This document shows positions 43,551 to 55,918 of a stretch of 64,000 nt of DNA, one piece after another (within the stretch, counting starts at the first letter, position 1; the number at the start of each line of letters is the position of its first letter). Both the position numbers and the translations under genes were made by a program. The stretch is taken from positions 186,001-250,000 of the forward strand of contig NZ_JAIEZQ010000002.1 of assembly GCF_019679455.1 (NCBI RefSeq). Reading direction: 5' to 3'. The stretch is from Nocardioides jiangsuensis. Its GTDB lineage: Bacteria > Actinomycetota > Actinomycetes > Propionibacteriales > Nocardioidaceae. The notes below the pieces were generated by a model that searched no databases, had not been told where the DNA came from, and saw nothing but the letters and a program-made list of their open reading frames with translations.

Positions 43551-43577
43551 CTTGCACTCACCCCGGGCGAGTGCTAA
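43551..43577 (+). promoter_or_regulatory. CIRCE operator 1 overlapping the groEL promoter
   Basis: The right arm GAGTGCTAA (43569-43577) is a perfect CIRCE half, and the left arm CTTGCACTC differs from TTAGCACTC at two positions; the spacer is exactly 9 nt. Within it lies a promoter: TTGCAC (43552-43557), 17 nt, TAAGAA (43575-43580). HrcA binding would therefore cover the whole promoter. Confidence 0.9.
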
Positions 43578-43584
43578 GAATTGG

Positions 43585-43611
43585 TTAGCACTCTCCTCTG
43601 GAGAGTGACAG
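43585..43611 (+). promoter_or_regulatory. CIRCE operator 2 in the groEL leader
   Basis: The left arm TTAGCACTC (43585-43593) is perfect, the spacer is 9 nt, and the right arm GAGTGACAG matches at five of nine positions. It lies 8 nt downstream of operator 1. The start codon is about 160 nt further on, so the mRNA has a long leader. Confidence 0.85.
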
Positions 43612-43753
43612 TCCGGACCGGCTCACGGAGGCGGCCCGGACGCTGACAATGGACCGAGAAGGTGAGGTCCCGAGCGCCGGCGGGAAGGGTCTGCCGGTCC
43701 GCAGGGGTCGTCCGTCGCGGGCGCCGACCCGGTCATCCAAGACTCACGCGTGA

Positions 43754-45397
<1,644 letters not shown>

Positions 45398-45432
45398 GTC
45401 CAGGCACCATCGGCTTCACCTGAACCACACAG

Positions 45433-45460
45433 AAGGGCCCCGGCTTCGGCCGGGGCCCTT
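45433..45460 (+). terminator. Strong hairpin terminator after groEL
   Basis: Perfect 12-bp arms AAGGGCCCCGGC / GCCGGGGCCCTT around a TTCG tetraloop, 36 nt past the groEL stop. It also lies just after the 3' end of the convergent alkB gene and can serve both. Confidence 0.9.
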
Positions 45461-45491
45461 CGTGCGTCCGCCAGGATGCGGCTGGTCGGCG

Positions 45492-46133
45492 CTACCGCAC
45501 GTTGTGCGGGCGGAACTGGACGCTGACCCGCGGGCCGACCGGCCTGGCGGTCTTGGGCACGGCGTGCTCCCAGGTGCGCTGGCAGGAGCCGCCCATGACG
45601 AGCAGGTCTCCGTGGCCCACGGAGAAGCCGAGCGTCGCGCCGGCGCCGCCCTCGCGCGGGCGGAGCAGCAGGCGGCGGTCTTCGCCGAAGGACACGATCG
45701 CCACCATCGTGTCGTCGGTCCGGCTCCGGCCGATGGTGTCGCCGTGCCAGGCCACGCTGTCGCGCCCGTCGCGGTAGTAGCAGAGCCCGGCGGTCGTGAA
45801 CGGCTCGCCGAGCTCGGGGAGGTAGTACGCGCTCAACGCGTCACGGGCCTCGGCGAGGAGCGGATCGGGCAGCGGGTCGTCGGCGCCGTAGAACTTCAGC
45901 AGTCGCGGGACGTCGACCACCCGGTCGTACATCTGCCGCCGCTCGGCGTACCACGGCACCTCGTGCACCAGCCGCACGAAGAGCTCGTCGGCCCCGGTCA
46001 CCCAGCCGCGCCGGACGTCCACCCAGGCGCCGTGGCTCAGCCGATGCCGCTCGACGGTTCCGGGCAGCCTGCCGAGAGCGGGCTCGGTCGTCGTGTCGGT
46101 GTCGAAAAGTGAGGCCTGGAAATCCACGGACAT
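45492..46133 (-). CDS. alkB: AlkB-family alpha-ketoglutarate-dependent dioxygenase
   Basis: Repairs alkylated bases by oxidative demethylation, using Fe(II) and 2-oxoglutarate. The 213-residue protein has the iron ligands in AWHGDTIG (HxD) and WEHAVPKT (distal His), with the 2-oxoglutarate-binding Arg in RVSVQFRPH. ATG 46133 is chosen because GTG-led longer frames would cover the LexA-like operator. That operator ends 22 nt upstream, so the gene is probably SOS-induced. It lies convergent to groEL. Confidence 0.9.
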   Translation of the reverse strand: MSVDFQASLFDTDTTTEPALGRLPGTVERHRLSHGAWVDVRRGWVTGADELFVRLVHEVPWYAERRQMYDRVVDVPRLLKFYGADDPLPDPLLAEARDALSAYYLPELGEPFTTAGLCYYRDGRDSVAWHGDTIGRSRTDDTMVAIVSFGEDRRLLLRPREGGAGATLGFSVGHGDLLVMGGSCQRTWEHAVPKTARPVGPRVSVQFRPHNVR

Positions 46134-46149
46134 GCGGGCCACGATACCG

Positions 46150-46178
46150 CGGGTTCGAACACATGTTCTAGTGAACAT
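46150..46178 (-). promoter_or_regulatory. LexA/SOS-box-like operator upstream of alkB
   Basis: TCGAACACATGTTCTA (46155-46170) matches the actinobacterial LexA consensus TCGAAC-N4-GTTCGA at 11 of 12 fixed positions. A second overlapping dyad, TGTTCTAGTGAACA (46164-46177), adjoins it. Both lie immediately upstream of alkB on the minus strand. Confidence 0.78.
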
Positions 46179-46395
46179 TCCGGGTCAATCCGCTCAGCAG
46201 GTCATCCGATTCGGGGATATTTCTCCGCTTTTGTCGTACCGTTTCGGACCGGGGGACCCCTCGTCACGACCCTTTTCCGGCCCGGTGACGGAGGTGCTCG
46301 GCGGCCGCGAGGCGGTGCCGCGCCAATTGCCTCGGGCCGGGCCATGCTCCTCGGCACGGGGTTAAGGTAGGGACACGGCGACTGGGGAGGTAGCC

Positions 46396-47151
46396 ATGGG
46401 TGACCTGATCACCCCCGAGCGGACAGGACAACCACACGTGCTCAAGCACGTGCAGGTGCGCGAGTACGTCCGCAGCCTGATCCAAGATGCCGAGCCGGGC
46501 AGTCCCGCGCCCTCGGAGCGCGAGCTCGTGCAGCACTTCGGCGTGGCGAGGATGACCGTCCGGCAGGCGCTCGACGCACTCGTCACCGAGGGGCTCCTCG
46601 AGCGAGTCCCTGGACGCGGGACGTTCGTCGCCCGGGCGAAGATCGACGTCCAGGTACGCCTCTCCAGCTACACCGAGGAGATGGGCCGTCGCGGCATGAA
46701 GCCCTCGTCGCGCACCCTCCTCGCGCGGATGGAGTCGGCCGGCCCGGGCGTCGCCCGTGCGCTGGAGATCGCCGAGGGGGACAAGGTCGTCCACTGGCAG
46801 CGGATCCGTCTCGCCGACGGGGTCCCGATGTGCATCGAGGACGCCTACCTCGCCGACAGCATCGTGCCGGGCTTCCTGGAGGCCCCGCTGCCCGAGAGCC
46901 TGTACGCCGAACTCGCCCGCCGCAACCTGCTGCCGACCTGGGGCGAGGACTCGGTCGACGCCGACCGCGCCCGCGCCGAGGAGGCCGACATGCTCGGCAT
47001 CGAGAAGGGCGCCTCGGTGCTCCGGATCGCGCGCCGCGCCTTCGCCAGCAACATCGCGGTCGAGGTGTCCCGCTCGACGTTCCGCGCCGACCGGTACACC
47101 CTGTGGGTCCCGCTCTGCCGGCCCAACGCCCCCGTCTCCCGCGCCCACTGA
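46396..47151 (+). CDS. GntR/HutC-family transcriptional regulator
   Basis: The 251-residue protein has an N-terminal GntR winged helix (VREYVRSLIQDAEPGSPAPSERELVQHFGVARMTVRQALDALVTEGLLERVPGRGTFVA) and a UTRA ligand-binding domain. That domain has the pattern WQRIRLADGVPMCIEDAYLADSIVPGF. Such domains often bind sugar phosphates or organic acids. GGGGAGG lies 7 nt before the ATG. It stands 22 nt ahead of mocA and the cox genes on the same strand, so it may control them or simply be their upstream neighbour. Confidence 0.9.
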   Translation: MGDLITPERTGQPHVLKHVQVREYVRSLIQDAEPGSPAPSERELVQHFGVARMTVRQALDALVTEGLLERVPGRGTFVARAKIDVQVRLSSYTEEMGRRGMKPSSRTLLARMESAGPGVARALEIAEGDKVVHWQRIRLADGVPMCIEDAYLADSIVPGFLEAPLPESLYAELARRNLLPTWGEDSVDADRARAEEADMLGIEKGASVLRIARRAFASNIAVEVSRSTFRADRYTLWVPLCRPNAPVSRAH

Positions 47152-47173
47152 TCCCGATCCTCTGAGCTGCTCG

Positions 47174-47764
47174 GTGTCCACGGTCCTCGGTCTGCTGCTC
47201 GCTGCCGGGGAGGGTCGCCGGATGGGCACCCCGAAAGCCCTGCTGTACGACGGGCAGGGTGGCTCGTTCCTGCTGCGGGCGGTCGACGTGCTGCGGGACG
47301 GCGGCTGCGCGTCCGTCTCCGTGGTGCTCGGCGCCCGGGCCGACGAGGCCGCCGCCCTGCTCGACGGGGCGACCGGGCCCGGCGACGCGGCCCCCCGGGT
47401 GGTGCGCGCGGACGACTGGGCCGAGGGGATGGGCGCCTCGCTCCGCGCCGGCCTCCGCGCCGCGCTGGACGGCGATGCCACCTGTGCGCTCGTCTCGCTG
47501 GTCGACCTGCCCGACGTCGGCGCCCCCGTGGTCCGCCGGATGCTCGACAGCCTCGGGTCGCAGAAGGACGTGCTCGGCCGGGCGTCGTACGCCGGGACGC
47601 CGGGCCACCCGGTGCTGATCGGCCGCGACCACTGGAGCGGGGTGGTCGAGTCCGCGCGCGGTGACCGCGGCGCCCGCGACTACCTGCGCGAGAACCCCCC
47701 GACTCTCGTGGAGTGCGGCGACCTCGCCACCGGCCGCGACGTGGACACCCCACACCAGCTCTAG
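47174..47764 (+). CDS. mocA: MobA/MocA-like molybdenum cofactor nucleotidyltransferase
   Basis: The 196-residue NTP-transferase has the start LGLLLAAGEGRRMGTPKALL, the LVDLPDVG metal-binding loop and GTPGHPVLIGRDHW. This family makes molybdopterin cytosine dinucleotide, the cofactor of CO dehydrogenases and xanthine dehydrogenases. That fits the downstream coxL. The GTG is selected since the Rossmann motif begins 4 codons later. It stands 22 nt after the GntR gene. Confidence 0.88.
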   Translation: MSTVLGLLLAAGEGRRMGTPKALLYDGQGGSFLLRAVDVLRDGGCASVSVVLGARADEAAALLDGATGPGDAAPRVVRADDWAEGMGASLRAGLRAALDGDATCALVSLVDLPDVGAPVVRRMLDSLGSQKDVLGRASYAGTPGHPVLIGRDHWSGVVESARGDRGARDYLRENPPTLVECGDLATGRDVDTPHQL

Positions 47765-47840
47765 CCGGCCGCCAGGTCTCGAGGGGGCTCTCGTCGGTGG
47801 GCCGTCGACCACGGGTTGCCTGGTAGGTAATGCTGGTCAC

Positions 47841-48737
47841 ATGCAGCCTGCCGTGAACGTCTCGTCGCCCTCCGACCTCGCCGAGCGGCTCGGCACGACC
47901 GGCTACCTGTGCGACGAGGCGCTCGCCACGATCGGCTACCTGGCGATCACCATGCAGCGGCCGCTGCTGCTCGAGGGCGAGCCCGGCACCGGCAAGACCG
48001 CGCTGGCCGAGGCGGTCGCGGAGGCGCTCGGCCTGCCGCTGATCCGGCTGCAGTGCTACGAGGGGATCGACGCGAGCCAGGCGCTGTACGACTGGGACTT
48101 CCCCCGGCAGATCCTGCACCTGCGCGCGGTGGAGAGCACCGCGTCGACGAGCGTGGACGCCGACCTGGAGAAGGTCGAGCAGTCGCTGTTCGACGAGCGG
48201 TTCCTGCTCGCGCGGCCGGTGCTCCGCGCGCTGCGGGAGAGTCCTGCCGTGCTCCTCGTCGACGAGATCGACCGCGCCGACGACGAGTTCGAGGCGTTCC
48301 TGCTCGAGGTGCTCTCGACGTACCAGGTGACCATCCCCGAGCTCGGCACGGTCCGCGCCGCGACCCCGCCGATCGTGGTGCTCACCTCCAACCGGACCCG
48401 CGAGATCCACGACGCCCTGAAGCGGCGCTGCCTCTACCACTGGATCGAGCACCCCGGCCTGGAGCGCGAGGTGGCCATCGTCCGCTCCCGCGCCCCCGAG
48501 GTGTCGGAGCGGCTCGGCCGGCAGGTGGTCACGCTGGTCCAGCAGCTGCGTGCCCGCGACGACCTGGTCAAGCCGCCGGGGGTCGCGGAGACCCTGGACT
48601 GGGCGCGGGCCCTCGAGCGGCTCGGCACCGAGGACCTCGACGTCGAGGCCGCGGCCACCACGCTCGGCACCGCGGTGAAGTACCGCGAGGACGCCGAGCG
48701 GGTCCGCAAGGCCCTGGACCGGATGCTCGCCGGGTAG
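47841..48737 (+). CDS. coxD: MoxR-type AAA+ ATPase (CoxD-like)
   Basis: The 298-residue ATPase has Walker A LLLEGEPGTGKTALAEAV, Walker B AVLLVDEIDRAD and sensor 1 PIVVLTSNRTREIHDALKRRCLYHWIEHP. In Oligotropha carboxidovorans CoxD partners CoxE and helps mature the [CuSMoO2] site of CO dehydrogenase. A TAGGTA -10-like hexamer lies 12 nt upstream, so it may have its own leaderless promoter. It is followed by the VWA gene after 10 nt. Confidence 0.9.
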   Translation: MQPAVNVSSPSDLAERLGTTGYLCDEALATIGYLAITMQRPLLLEGEPGTGKTALAEAVAEALGLPLIRLQCYEGIDASQALYDWDFPRQILHLRAVESTASTSVDADLEKVEQSLFDERFLLARPVLRALRESPAVLLVDEIDRADDEFEAFLLEVLSTYQVTIPELGTVRAATPPIVVLTSNRTREIHDALKRRCLYHWIEHPGLEREVAIVRSRAPEVSERLGRQVVTLVQQLRARDDLVKPPGVAETLDWARALERLGTEDLDVEAAATTLGTAVKYREDAERVRKALDRMLAG

Positions 48738-48747
48738 GCGGGACGAC

Positions 48748-49909
48748 ATGACCACGACCGTCCCGGCCCCGGCGCTCCGGCACGACGCCGACGAGCTGCT
48801 GCTCGGGTTCGCGCGCGCGCTGCGCGCCGCCGGTGTCGCGGTCACTCCTGACCGGGCGCAGTCGTTCCTGGAGGCCGCCTCGCTGGTCGGGCTCGGCGAC
48901 CAGCGGGCGACGTACTGGGCCGGGCGTACGACGCTGTGCTCGGGGCCGGACGACGCCGAGCGCTACGACCAGGTGTTCACGTCCTGGTTCATCGCCCAGG
49001 AGACCTCCTCGGTCCCGCGCGAGCGGCCCGAGCAGACGACGTCGCAGGCCGAGCTGGACGACTCCGGCGACCCCGGACGGCACGAGGTCGAGGGCGAGGA
49101 CGAGGTCCGCGCGATGGCCAGCGGGACGGAGGTGCTCCGGCACCGCGACATCGCGGAGATGGACGCCCGTGAGAGGGCCCGGCTGGCTGCCCTGTTCGCC
49201 ACGCTGCACCCGGTGGCGCCGCGCCGGGCCGCCACCCGCCGGACCGCGTGGCACCGCGGCGACGTCGACGCCGGGCGGACGCTGCGGCGGATGCTGTCGC
49301 GGATGGGGGAGCCGGCCGAGATCGCGTGGCGCCGTCGGGCGACACGACCCCGGCGCGTGGTGCTGCTCGTCGACGTCTCGGGCTCGATGAGCGCCTACGC
49401 CGACGCGCTGCTCCGGCTCTCGCACGTGTTCGCCCAGGGCATCCGCGGCGCCCGGCCCCCCGGGGGCGGCCGTGCCGGTGCCGGGTCGGCGGTGGAGGTG
49501 TTCACCGTCGGCACCCGGCTGACCCACATCACCCGGGCCATGCAGCTGCGTGACGCCGAGCGCGCGATCGTCGCCGCCGGCGCCACGGTGCCCGACTGGT
49601 CCGGCGGCACCCGGCTCGGCGAGACCCTCAAGATCTTCCTCGACCGCTGGGGGCAGCGGGGGATGGCCCGCGGCGCGGTGGTCGTGGTGTTCAGCGACGG
49701 CTGGGAGCGCGGCGAGCCGGACCTGCTCGCCGAGCAGATGCGCCGGCTGCACCGGCTGGCGCACCGGGTCGTGTGGGTCAACCCGCACCGCGGCAAGGAG
49801 GGGTACCTTCCGGTACAGCAGGGGATCGTCGCCGCGCTCCCCTTCGTCGACGACTTCGTGGCCGGGCACTCGCTGACCACGTTCGCGGAACTGATCGAGG
49901 TGGTCGCCC

Positions 49910-49917
<8 letters not shown>
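48748..49917 (+). CDS. coxE: VWA-domain protein (CoxE-like)
   Basis: The 389-residue protein has an N-terminal helical region (DELLLGFARALRAAGVAVTPDR) and a C-terminal von Willebrand A domain with a MIDAS motif DVSGSMSAYADALL, SGGTRLGETL and VVFSDGWERGE. It is the usual partner of the MoxR ATPase CoxD in cofactor-site maturation. Its end overlaps coxF by 8 nt. Confidence 0.9.
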
Positions 49918-51049
<1,132 letters not shown>

Positions 51050-51077
51050 GCATGAGAACTTGCTGAGACAGTCCCAC

Positions 51078-51113
51078 GTGACCCTTGTCACAACTCGTCA
51101 AAACGGCAACGAT
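51078..51113 (+). promoter_or_regulatory. Candidate promoter and operator of coxSLMG
   Basis: A perfect inverted repeat GTGAC-N4-GTCAC (51078-51091) overlaps a -35-like TTGTCA (51085-51090). After 17 nt comes AACGAT (51108-51113), a possible -10. The structural genes therefore seem to have their own regulated promoter separate from coxDEF. Confidence 0.45.
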
Positions 51114-51151
51114 CGGATCCTCGCACCTCACCCTCCACGGGAGTTGATCGA

Positions 51152-51628
51152 ATGACCCGCATCAGTCTCAAGGTCGACGGCGCCAGCTGTTCCGACGACG
51201 TCGAGCCCCGCATGCTGCTCGTCCACTACCTTCGCGAACGACTCGGGAAGACCGGCACCGTCATCGGCTGCGACACCAGCAACTGCGGCGCCTGCACCGT
51301 CCACCTCGACGGCAAGAGCGTGAAGTCCTGCAACGTCCTGGCCGTGCAGGCCGACGGGCACGAGGTCACCACCATCGAGGGGCTGGCCCAGGACGGCGAG
51401 CTGCACCCCGTCCAGAAGGCCTTCCACGACTGTCACGCCCTCCAGTGCGGGTTCTGCACCCCGGGGATGATCATGCAGAGCGTGGACCTGCTCAACGAGA
51501 ACGCCAACCCCTCCGAGGAGGAGATCCGGCTCGGTCTCGAGGGCAACCTGTGCCGCTGCACCGGCTACCACAACATCGTCAAGGCCGTGCAGGCCGCGGC
51601 GTCCGAAGGGGCGGGTGCGTCGGCATGA
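51152..51628 (+). CDS. coxS: Aerobic CO-dehydrogenase-like small [2Fe-2S] subunit
   Basis: The 158-residue protein carries two [2Fe-2S] clusters. C40, C45, C48 and C60 form the plant-ferredoxin type; C99, C102, C134 and C136 form the helical-domain type (CGFCTPG ... LCRCTGY). It wires electrons from the molybdenum site to FAD. The order S-L-M is that of form II clusters; form I operons run M-S-L. Its stop overlaps the coxL ATG. Confidence 0.94.
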   Translation: MTRISLKVDGASCSDDVEPRMLLVHYLRERLGKTGTVIGCDTSNCGACTVHLDGKSVKSCNVLAVQADGHEVTTIEGLAQDGELHPVQKAFHDCHALQCGFCTPGMIMQSVDLLNENANPSEEEIRLGLEGNLCRCTGYHNIVKAVQAAASEGAGASA

Positions 51629-54093
51629 CCGTCACCGAAGACCGCCCCGCCCGGCGCGAGATCGGCAACGCCCGCAAGCGCAAGGAGGACCAGCGCCTCA
51701 TCACCGGTCGCACCAAGTGGACCGACAACATCCAGCTGACCGGGATGCTGCACCTCGCGATGGTGCGTAGCCCCTTCGCGCACGCGAAGATCACCCACAT
51801 CGACACCTCGGAGGCGAAGGCAGCCACCAACGTGGTCACGGTGATCACCGGCGCCGACGTCGCCGAGGAGCAGGGGGGCCTGCCCACCGCCTGGGCGATC
51901 ACGACCGACCAGAAGACCCCGGTCCACCCGTCCATCGCCGTGGACCGGGTCGCGTTCGCCGGCGAGATCGTCGCCGTGGTGGTGGCCCGCTCGGCCGCCG
52001 AGGCGCGCGACGCCGCCGAGCTCGTCGACGTGGACTACGAGGAGCTGCCCGCGGTGCTCGACCTCAAGGAGGCGGCCACCGACTCGGCGCTCACGCACCC
52101 CGACCTGGGCACCAACAAGTCCGCGTTCTGGCAGTTCGACTCGGCCAACGCCGGGACCGGCTCCGCGGTCGACGAGGCGATCGCCGAGGCGCGGGAGAGC
52201 GGCGTCGTCATCGAGCGGGAGTACCGCCAGCAGCGGCTGATCCCGGCCTTCATGGAGCCACGCTCCTTCGTGGCCGACCCCACCGGCGAGCAGCTGACGC
52301 TGTGGTCCTCGACGCAGATCCCGCACATCGTGCGGTTCTTCCTCGCGGTGGTGCTCGGCATCCCCGAGAGCAAGATCCGGGTGATCGCGCCCGACGTCGG
52401 CGGCGGCTTCGGCGGCAAGCTGCAGTTCACCCCGGAGGAGATCATCACGGTCCTCGCCGCCCGTCGTACCGGCAAGCCGTGCAAGTACACCGAGACCCGC
52501 TCCGAGTCCCTGATGTCGGGCCACCATGGACGCGACCAGTGGCAGAAGCTGACGCTGGCCGCGAAGTCCGACGGCACCGTCACCGGGCTGAAGGTCGACC
52601 TGATGGCCGACCTCGGCGCCTACGCGGGGGTGGTGGGGGGCGGCGTGCCGATCCTGGGCGCCTTCATGTTCAACGCGATCTACAAGTTCCCCGCCTACCA
52701 GTTCAACTGCACCAACTACTACACGAACAAGACGTGGGTCGACGCCTACCGCGGCGCCGGCCGGCCGGAGGCGACGTTCGCGATCGAGCGGATGATGACC
52801 GAGCTCGCCGACGAGCTCGGCGTGGACCAGCTGGAGATCCGGGAGAAGAACTGGATCAAGCACGAGGAGTTCCCGTTCACCTCGGTCTGCGGCCTCGAGT
52901 ACGACTCCGGCAACTACGAGGAGGCCACCGCCAAGGCGAAGGAGATGTTCGGGTACGACGAGCTGCTCGCCGAGCAGCGGCGGCGCCGGGAGTCCAAGGA
53001 CCCGGTCCAGCTCGGGATCGGCGTCTCCACCTTCACCGAGATGTGCGGCCTCGCGCCGTCGCGGGTGCTCGGGTCGCTCAACTACGGCGCCGGCGGGTGG
53101 GAGCACGCCGCGGTGCGGATGCTTCCGACCGGGAAGGTCGAGGTGGTCACCGGCGTCTCCCCGCACGGGCAGGGGCACGAGACCGCGTGGTCGCAGATCA
53201 TCGCGGACCGGCTCGGCGTGCCGTTCGAGGACGTCGAGGTGCTCCACGGCGACACCCAGATCTCGCACAAGGGCATGGACACCTACGGCTCGCGGTCGCT
53301 CGTGGTCGGCGGCGAGGCGGTGGTGAAGGCCGCGGACAAGGTGATCGAGAAGGCCAGGCCGATCGCGGCACACCTCCTCGAGGCCTCCGTCGACGACCTC
53401 GAGTTCAAGGAGGGCCGGTTCGGCGTCAAGGGCACCGACAAGGGGATGGGGATCGCCGAGGTGGCCCTGGCCTCCTTCACCGCGCACAACCTCCCCGACG
53501 GCGTGGAGCCGGGCCTGGACTCCGACGCCACCTTCGACCCGTCGACCTTCTCGTTCCCGCACGGCACGCACCTGTGCGCGGTCGAGATCGACACGGAGAC
53601 GGGCGGCGTGAAGATGCGCAAGTACGTCGCCGTCGACGACGTCGGCAACATCGTCAACCCGCTGATCGTGGCCGGGCAGGTGCACGGCGGGCTGGTCCAG
53701 GGCATCGCGCAGGCGCTGTGGGAGGAGGCGGTGTACGACGACGCGGGCACCCTCGTCTCGGCGTCGTTCGTCGACTACCTGGTTCCCACCGCGGCCGACA
53801 CGATCAGCTTCGACACCGACCACACCACCTCGCCCGCGACGAGCAACTCGCTCGGCACCAAGGGCGTCGGCGAGGCGGGGGCGATCGCGTCGACACCGGC
53901 GGTCGTGAACGCGGTGGTCGACGCGCTCCGGCCGTTCGGGGTCAAGGACGTACGCATGCCGTGCACGCCGGAGCGGATCTGGAAGGCCATCCACGACCGG
54001 GGTGCCGGCGGGGACGAGCCGACCGAGAACGCCGCGATGCCCCACTTCGACGAGGCCGACGTGGCCGACCGCACGGACGGAGCCAGCGCATGA
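51625..54093 (+). CDS. coxL: Form II CO-dehydrogenase-like large molybdenum subunit
   Basis: The 822-residue xanthine-oxidase-family protein has DVGGGFGGK, the active-site loop AYRGAGR (374-380) and GVGEAGA with the catalytic-type Glu. Form I CO dehydrogenases carry AYXCSFR with a copper-binding Cys; AYRGAGR without Cys defines form II. Whether form II oxidises CO at meaningful rates is disputed, and another aldehyde or heterocycle may be the true substrate. Both ends overlap neighbours by 4 nt. Confidence 0.93.
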   Translation: MTVTEDRPARREIGNARKRKEDQRLITGRTKWTDNIQLTGMLHLAMVRSPFAHAKITHIDTSEAKAATNVVTVITGADVAEEQGGLPTAWAITTDQKTPVHPSIAVDRVAFAGEIVAVVVARSAAEARDAAELVDVDYEELPAVLDLKEAATDSALTHPDLGTNKSAFWQFDSANAGTGSAVDEAIAEARESGVVIEREYRQQRLIPAFMEPRSFVADPTGEQLTLWSSTQIPHIVRFFLAVVLGIPESKIRVIAPDVGGGFGGKLQFTPEEIITVLAARRTGKPCKYTETRSESLMSGHHGRDQWQKLTLAAKSDGTVTGLKVDLMADLGAYAGVVGGGVPILGAFMFNAIYKFPAYQFNCTNYYTNKTWVDAYRGAGRPEATFAIERMMTELADELGVDQLEIREKNWIKHEEFPFTSVCGLEYDSGNYEEATAKAKEMFGYDELLAEQRRRRESKDPVQLGIGVSTFTEMCGLAPSRVLGSLNYGAGGWEHAAVRMLPTGKVEVVTGVSPHGQGHETAWSQIIADRLGVPFEDVEVLHGDTQISHKGMDTYGSRSLVVGGEAVVKAADKVIEKARPIAAHLLEASVDDLEFKEGRFGVKGTDKGMGIAEVALASFTAHNLPDGVEPGLDSDATFDPSTFSFPHGTHLCAVEIDTETGGVKMRKYVAVDDVGNIVNPLIVAGQVHGGLVQGIAQALWEEAVYDDAGTLVSASFVDYLVPTAADTISFDTDHTTSPATSNSLGTKGVGEAGAIASTPAVVNAVVDALRPFGVKDVRMPCTPERIWKAIHDRGAGGDEPTENAAMPHFDEADVADRTDGASA

Positions 54094-54944
54094 TCCCCGC
54101 ACAGTTCGAGTACGTCGCCCCGACGACCGTCGAGGAGGCGCTCACGGCGCTCGCCGAGGGCGGTGAGGACGCCAAGGTCCTCGCCGGCGGGCAGAGCCTG
54201 CTGCCCGTCCTGCGGATGCGGCTCAACGTGCCGTCCGTCGTCGTGGACCTCGGCCGGATCGACTCGCTGCGCGGGGTGCGCGACGACGGCGACGCGATCG
54301 TCGTCGGCGCGATGACCACGCACTCCGACGTGTTCCACGACCCGCTGGTGCGGGAGCACGCCGCGGTGCTGACCGAGGCGATCGAGCAGCTCGCCGACCC
54401 GCAGGTGCGGCACCGCGGGACCTTCGGGGGCGCGCTCGCGCACGCCGACCCCGCGGGCGATCTCGGCGCGCCGGTGCTCGCGCTCGGCGCGACGTTCACC
54501 ATCGCCGGGCAGGGCGGCACGCGCACGGTCGAGGCCGACGACTTCTTCGAGGACCTGTTCACCACCGCGGTCCAGGAGGGAGAGCTGCTCACCGAGATCC
54601 GGATCCCGAAGTACACCGGCTGGGGCGGCCACTACGAGAAGTTCGTGCGGGTCGCGCACCAGTGGCCGATCGTCGCGGTCGCGGCGGCGGTCAAGGTCGA
54701 CGGCGGCACGATCACCGAGGCCCGGGTCGGCCTGACCAACATGGGCTCCACGCCGCTGCGGGCCCGCTCGGTCGAGCAGGCGCTCGCCGGGCAGCCGGCC
54801 ACCGACGAGGCGGTCCGCGCGGCCGCGGCGTCGGCGGCCGAGGGCACGAACCCGCCCTCGGACCTCAACGGGGACGCCGACTACCGGCGCCACCTCGCGA
54901 CCGTGCTGACCCGTCGCGCCGTGCTCGCCGCGGCGGGGGCGTGA
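54090..54944 (+). CDS. coxM: CO-dehydrogenase-like medium FAD subunit
   Basis: The 284-residue protein of the xanthine-dehydrogenase FAD-domain family has the FAD motifs LAGGQSLLPVLRMRL and HRGTFGGALAHADPAGDLGA, then VRVAHQWPIVAVAAAV. The C-terminal CODH_FAD domain is complete. It passes electrons to a quinone or other acceptor. The ATG overlaps the coxL stop (ATGA). Confidence 0.94.
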   Translation: MIPAQFEYVAPTTVEEALTALAEGGEDAKVLAGGQSLLPVLRMRLNVPSVVVDLGRIDSLRGVRDDGDAIVVGAMTTHSDVFHDPLVREHAAVLTEAIEQLADPQVRHRGTFGGALAHADPAGDLGAPVLALGATFTIAGQGGTRTVEADDFFEDLFTTAVQEGELLTEIRIPKYTGWGGHYEKFVRVAHQWPIVAVAAAVKVDGGTITEARVGLTNMGSTPLRARSVEQALAGQPATDEAVRAAAASAAEGTNPPSDLNGDADYRRHLATVLTRRAVLAAAGA

Positions 54945-54993
54945 GGGCCGTGCGGGCGGGACGGTCCCGGCTGACTGCTGGAGGGAGGACCTG

Positions 54994-55758
54994 ATGGAGC
55001 TCAAGCACGACTTCACCGTCCCGGCCTCGGTCGAGGACACCTGGAAGGCTTTCAACGACCTCGAGATGGTCACCGGGTGCTTCCCCGGCGCCGCGCTCAC
55101 CTCGGTCGAGGGCGACGACTTCAAGGGCACCTGCAAGGTGAAGCTCGGCCCGATCTCGCTGCTGTACTCCGGCACCGGCACGTTCCTGGAGCGGGACGCG
55201 GACGGTCACCGGTTCGTGCTCGAGGCCAAGGGCAAGGACAAGCGCGGCAACGGGACGGCGGGGGCGACGGTCACCGCGTCGCTGCAGGCCGAGGGGGAGA
55301 GCTCGACCCGGGCCAGCGTGGTCACCGACCTGTCCATCACCGGCAAGCCGGCGCAGTTCGGCCGCGGCGTGATCCAGGACGTCTCCGACAAGCTGCTCGG
55401 GCAGTTCATCGCCTGCCTGGAGTCGAAGGTCGGCCCCGTCGAGGAGGTGCCGGCCGAGCCGATGGGCGCCGAGGCGCCGCCGCTCGCGGAGGCGGCTGCG
55501 CCTGCCGCTGCGCCGGCGGAGGCCGGGGCCGCCCCGCTGGCCGGTGTCGCCGACGGGATACCGACGGGGGCACGTAAGGCGCCGGCGTCGACGTACGCCG
55601 GGGTCTCCGCGGGCCGTGAGGTCGGCGGCGGCGAGGAGGCGCTGGACCTGGGCGCGACCGTGCTGCCGATCCTGCTGCGGGCCTACTGGAAGCAGCTCGC
55701 CGGCGGTGTGCTCGTCCTGGTCGTGCTGCGATGGCTGATCGGGCGCCGTCGCCGATAG
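54994..55758 (+). CDS. coxG: CoxG-like SRPBCC protein with C-terminal membrane anchor
   Basis: The 254-residue protein has an SRPBCC/CoxG domain (MELKHDFTVPASVEDTWKAFNDLEMVTGCFPGA, about 1-150), an Ala-rich linker and one C-terminal helix (LAGGVLVLVVLRWLIG) ending in RRRR. CoxG is thought to dock CO dehydrogenase to the membrane respiratory chain. GGAGGGAGG lies 5 nt before the ATG. It is the last gene of the cluster, before a 15-bp hairpin. Confidence 0.92.
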   Translation: MELKHDFTVPASVEDTWKAFNDLEMVTGCFPGAALTSVEGDDFKGTCKVKLGPISLLYSGTGTFLERDADGHRFVLEAKGKDKRGNGTAGATVTASLQAEGESSTRASVVTDLSITGKPAQFGRGVIQDVSDKLLGQFIACLESKVGPVEEVPAEPMGAEAPPLAEAAAPAAAPAEAGAAPLAGVADGIPTGARKAPASTYAGVSAGREVGGGEEALDLGATVLPILLRAYWKQLAGGVLVLVVLRWLIGRRRR

Positions 55759-55774
55759 GGACCAGCCGGGGGAA

Positions 55775-55826
55775 GCCGAGGCCGGACCGATCCCGTCCAG
55801 GTGGACGAGAACGGTCCGGCCTCGGC
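55775..55826 (+). terminator. 15-bp inverted repeat terminator after coxG
   Basis: GCCGAGGCCGGACCG (55775-55789) is perfectly complementary to CGGTCCGGCCTCGGC (55812-55826). The 22-nt loop holds a smaller hairpin (GTCCAGGTGGAC). It lies 16 nt after the coxG stop and no U-tract follows. Confidence 0.8.
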
Positions 55827-55918
55827 GTGTTCTCACGACCGTCCTGACCGGTGCAGGCAACGGCGGGGGTGGACGGCGACGGCGGGGTGACCGTCGGCGC
55901 GCGGCGCCGCGCCGACGG

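Noticed and set aside
51565-54102. 845-codon reading frame antisense to coxL
   Set aside because: A by-product of GC-rich third positions; no recognisable domain, while the coxL frame has full motifs. Similar long frames antisense to nirB and the ATPase were dropped for the same reason.
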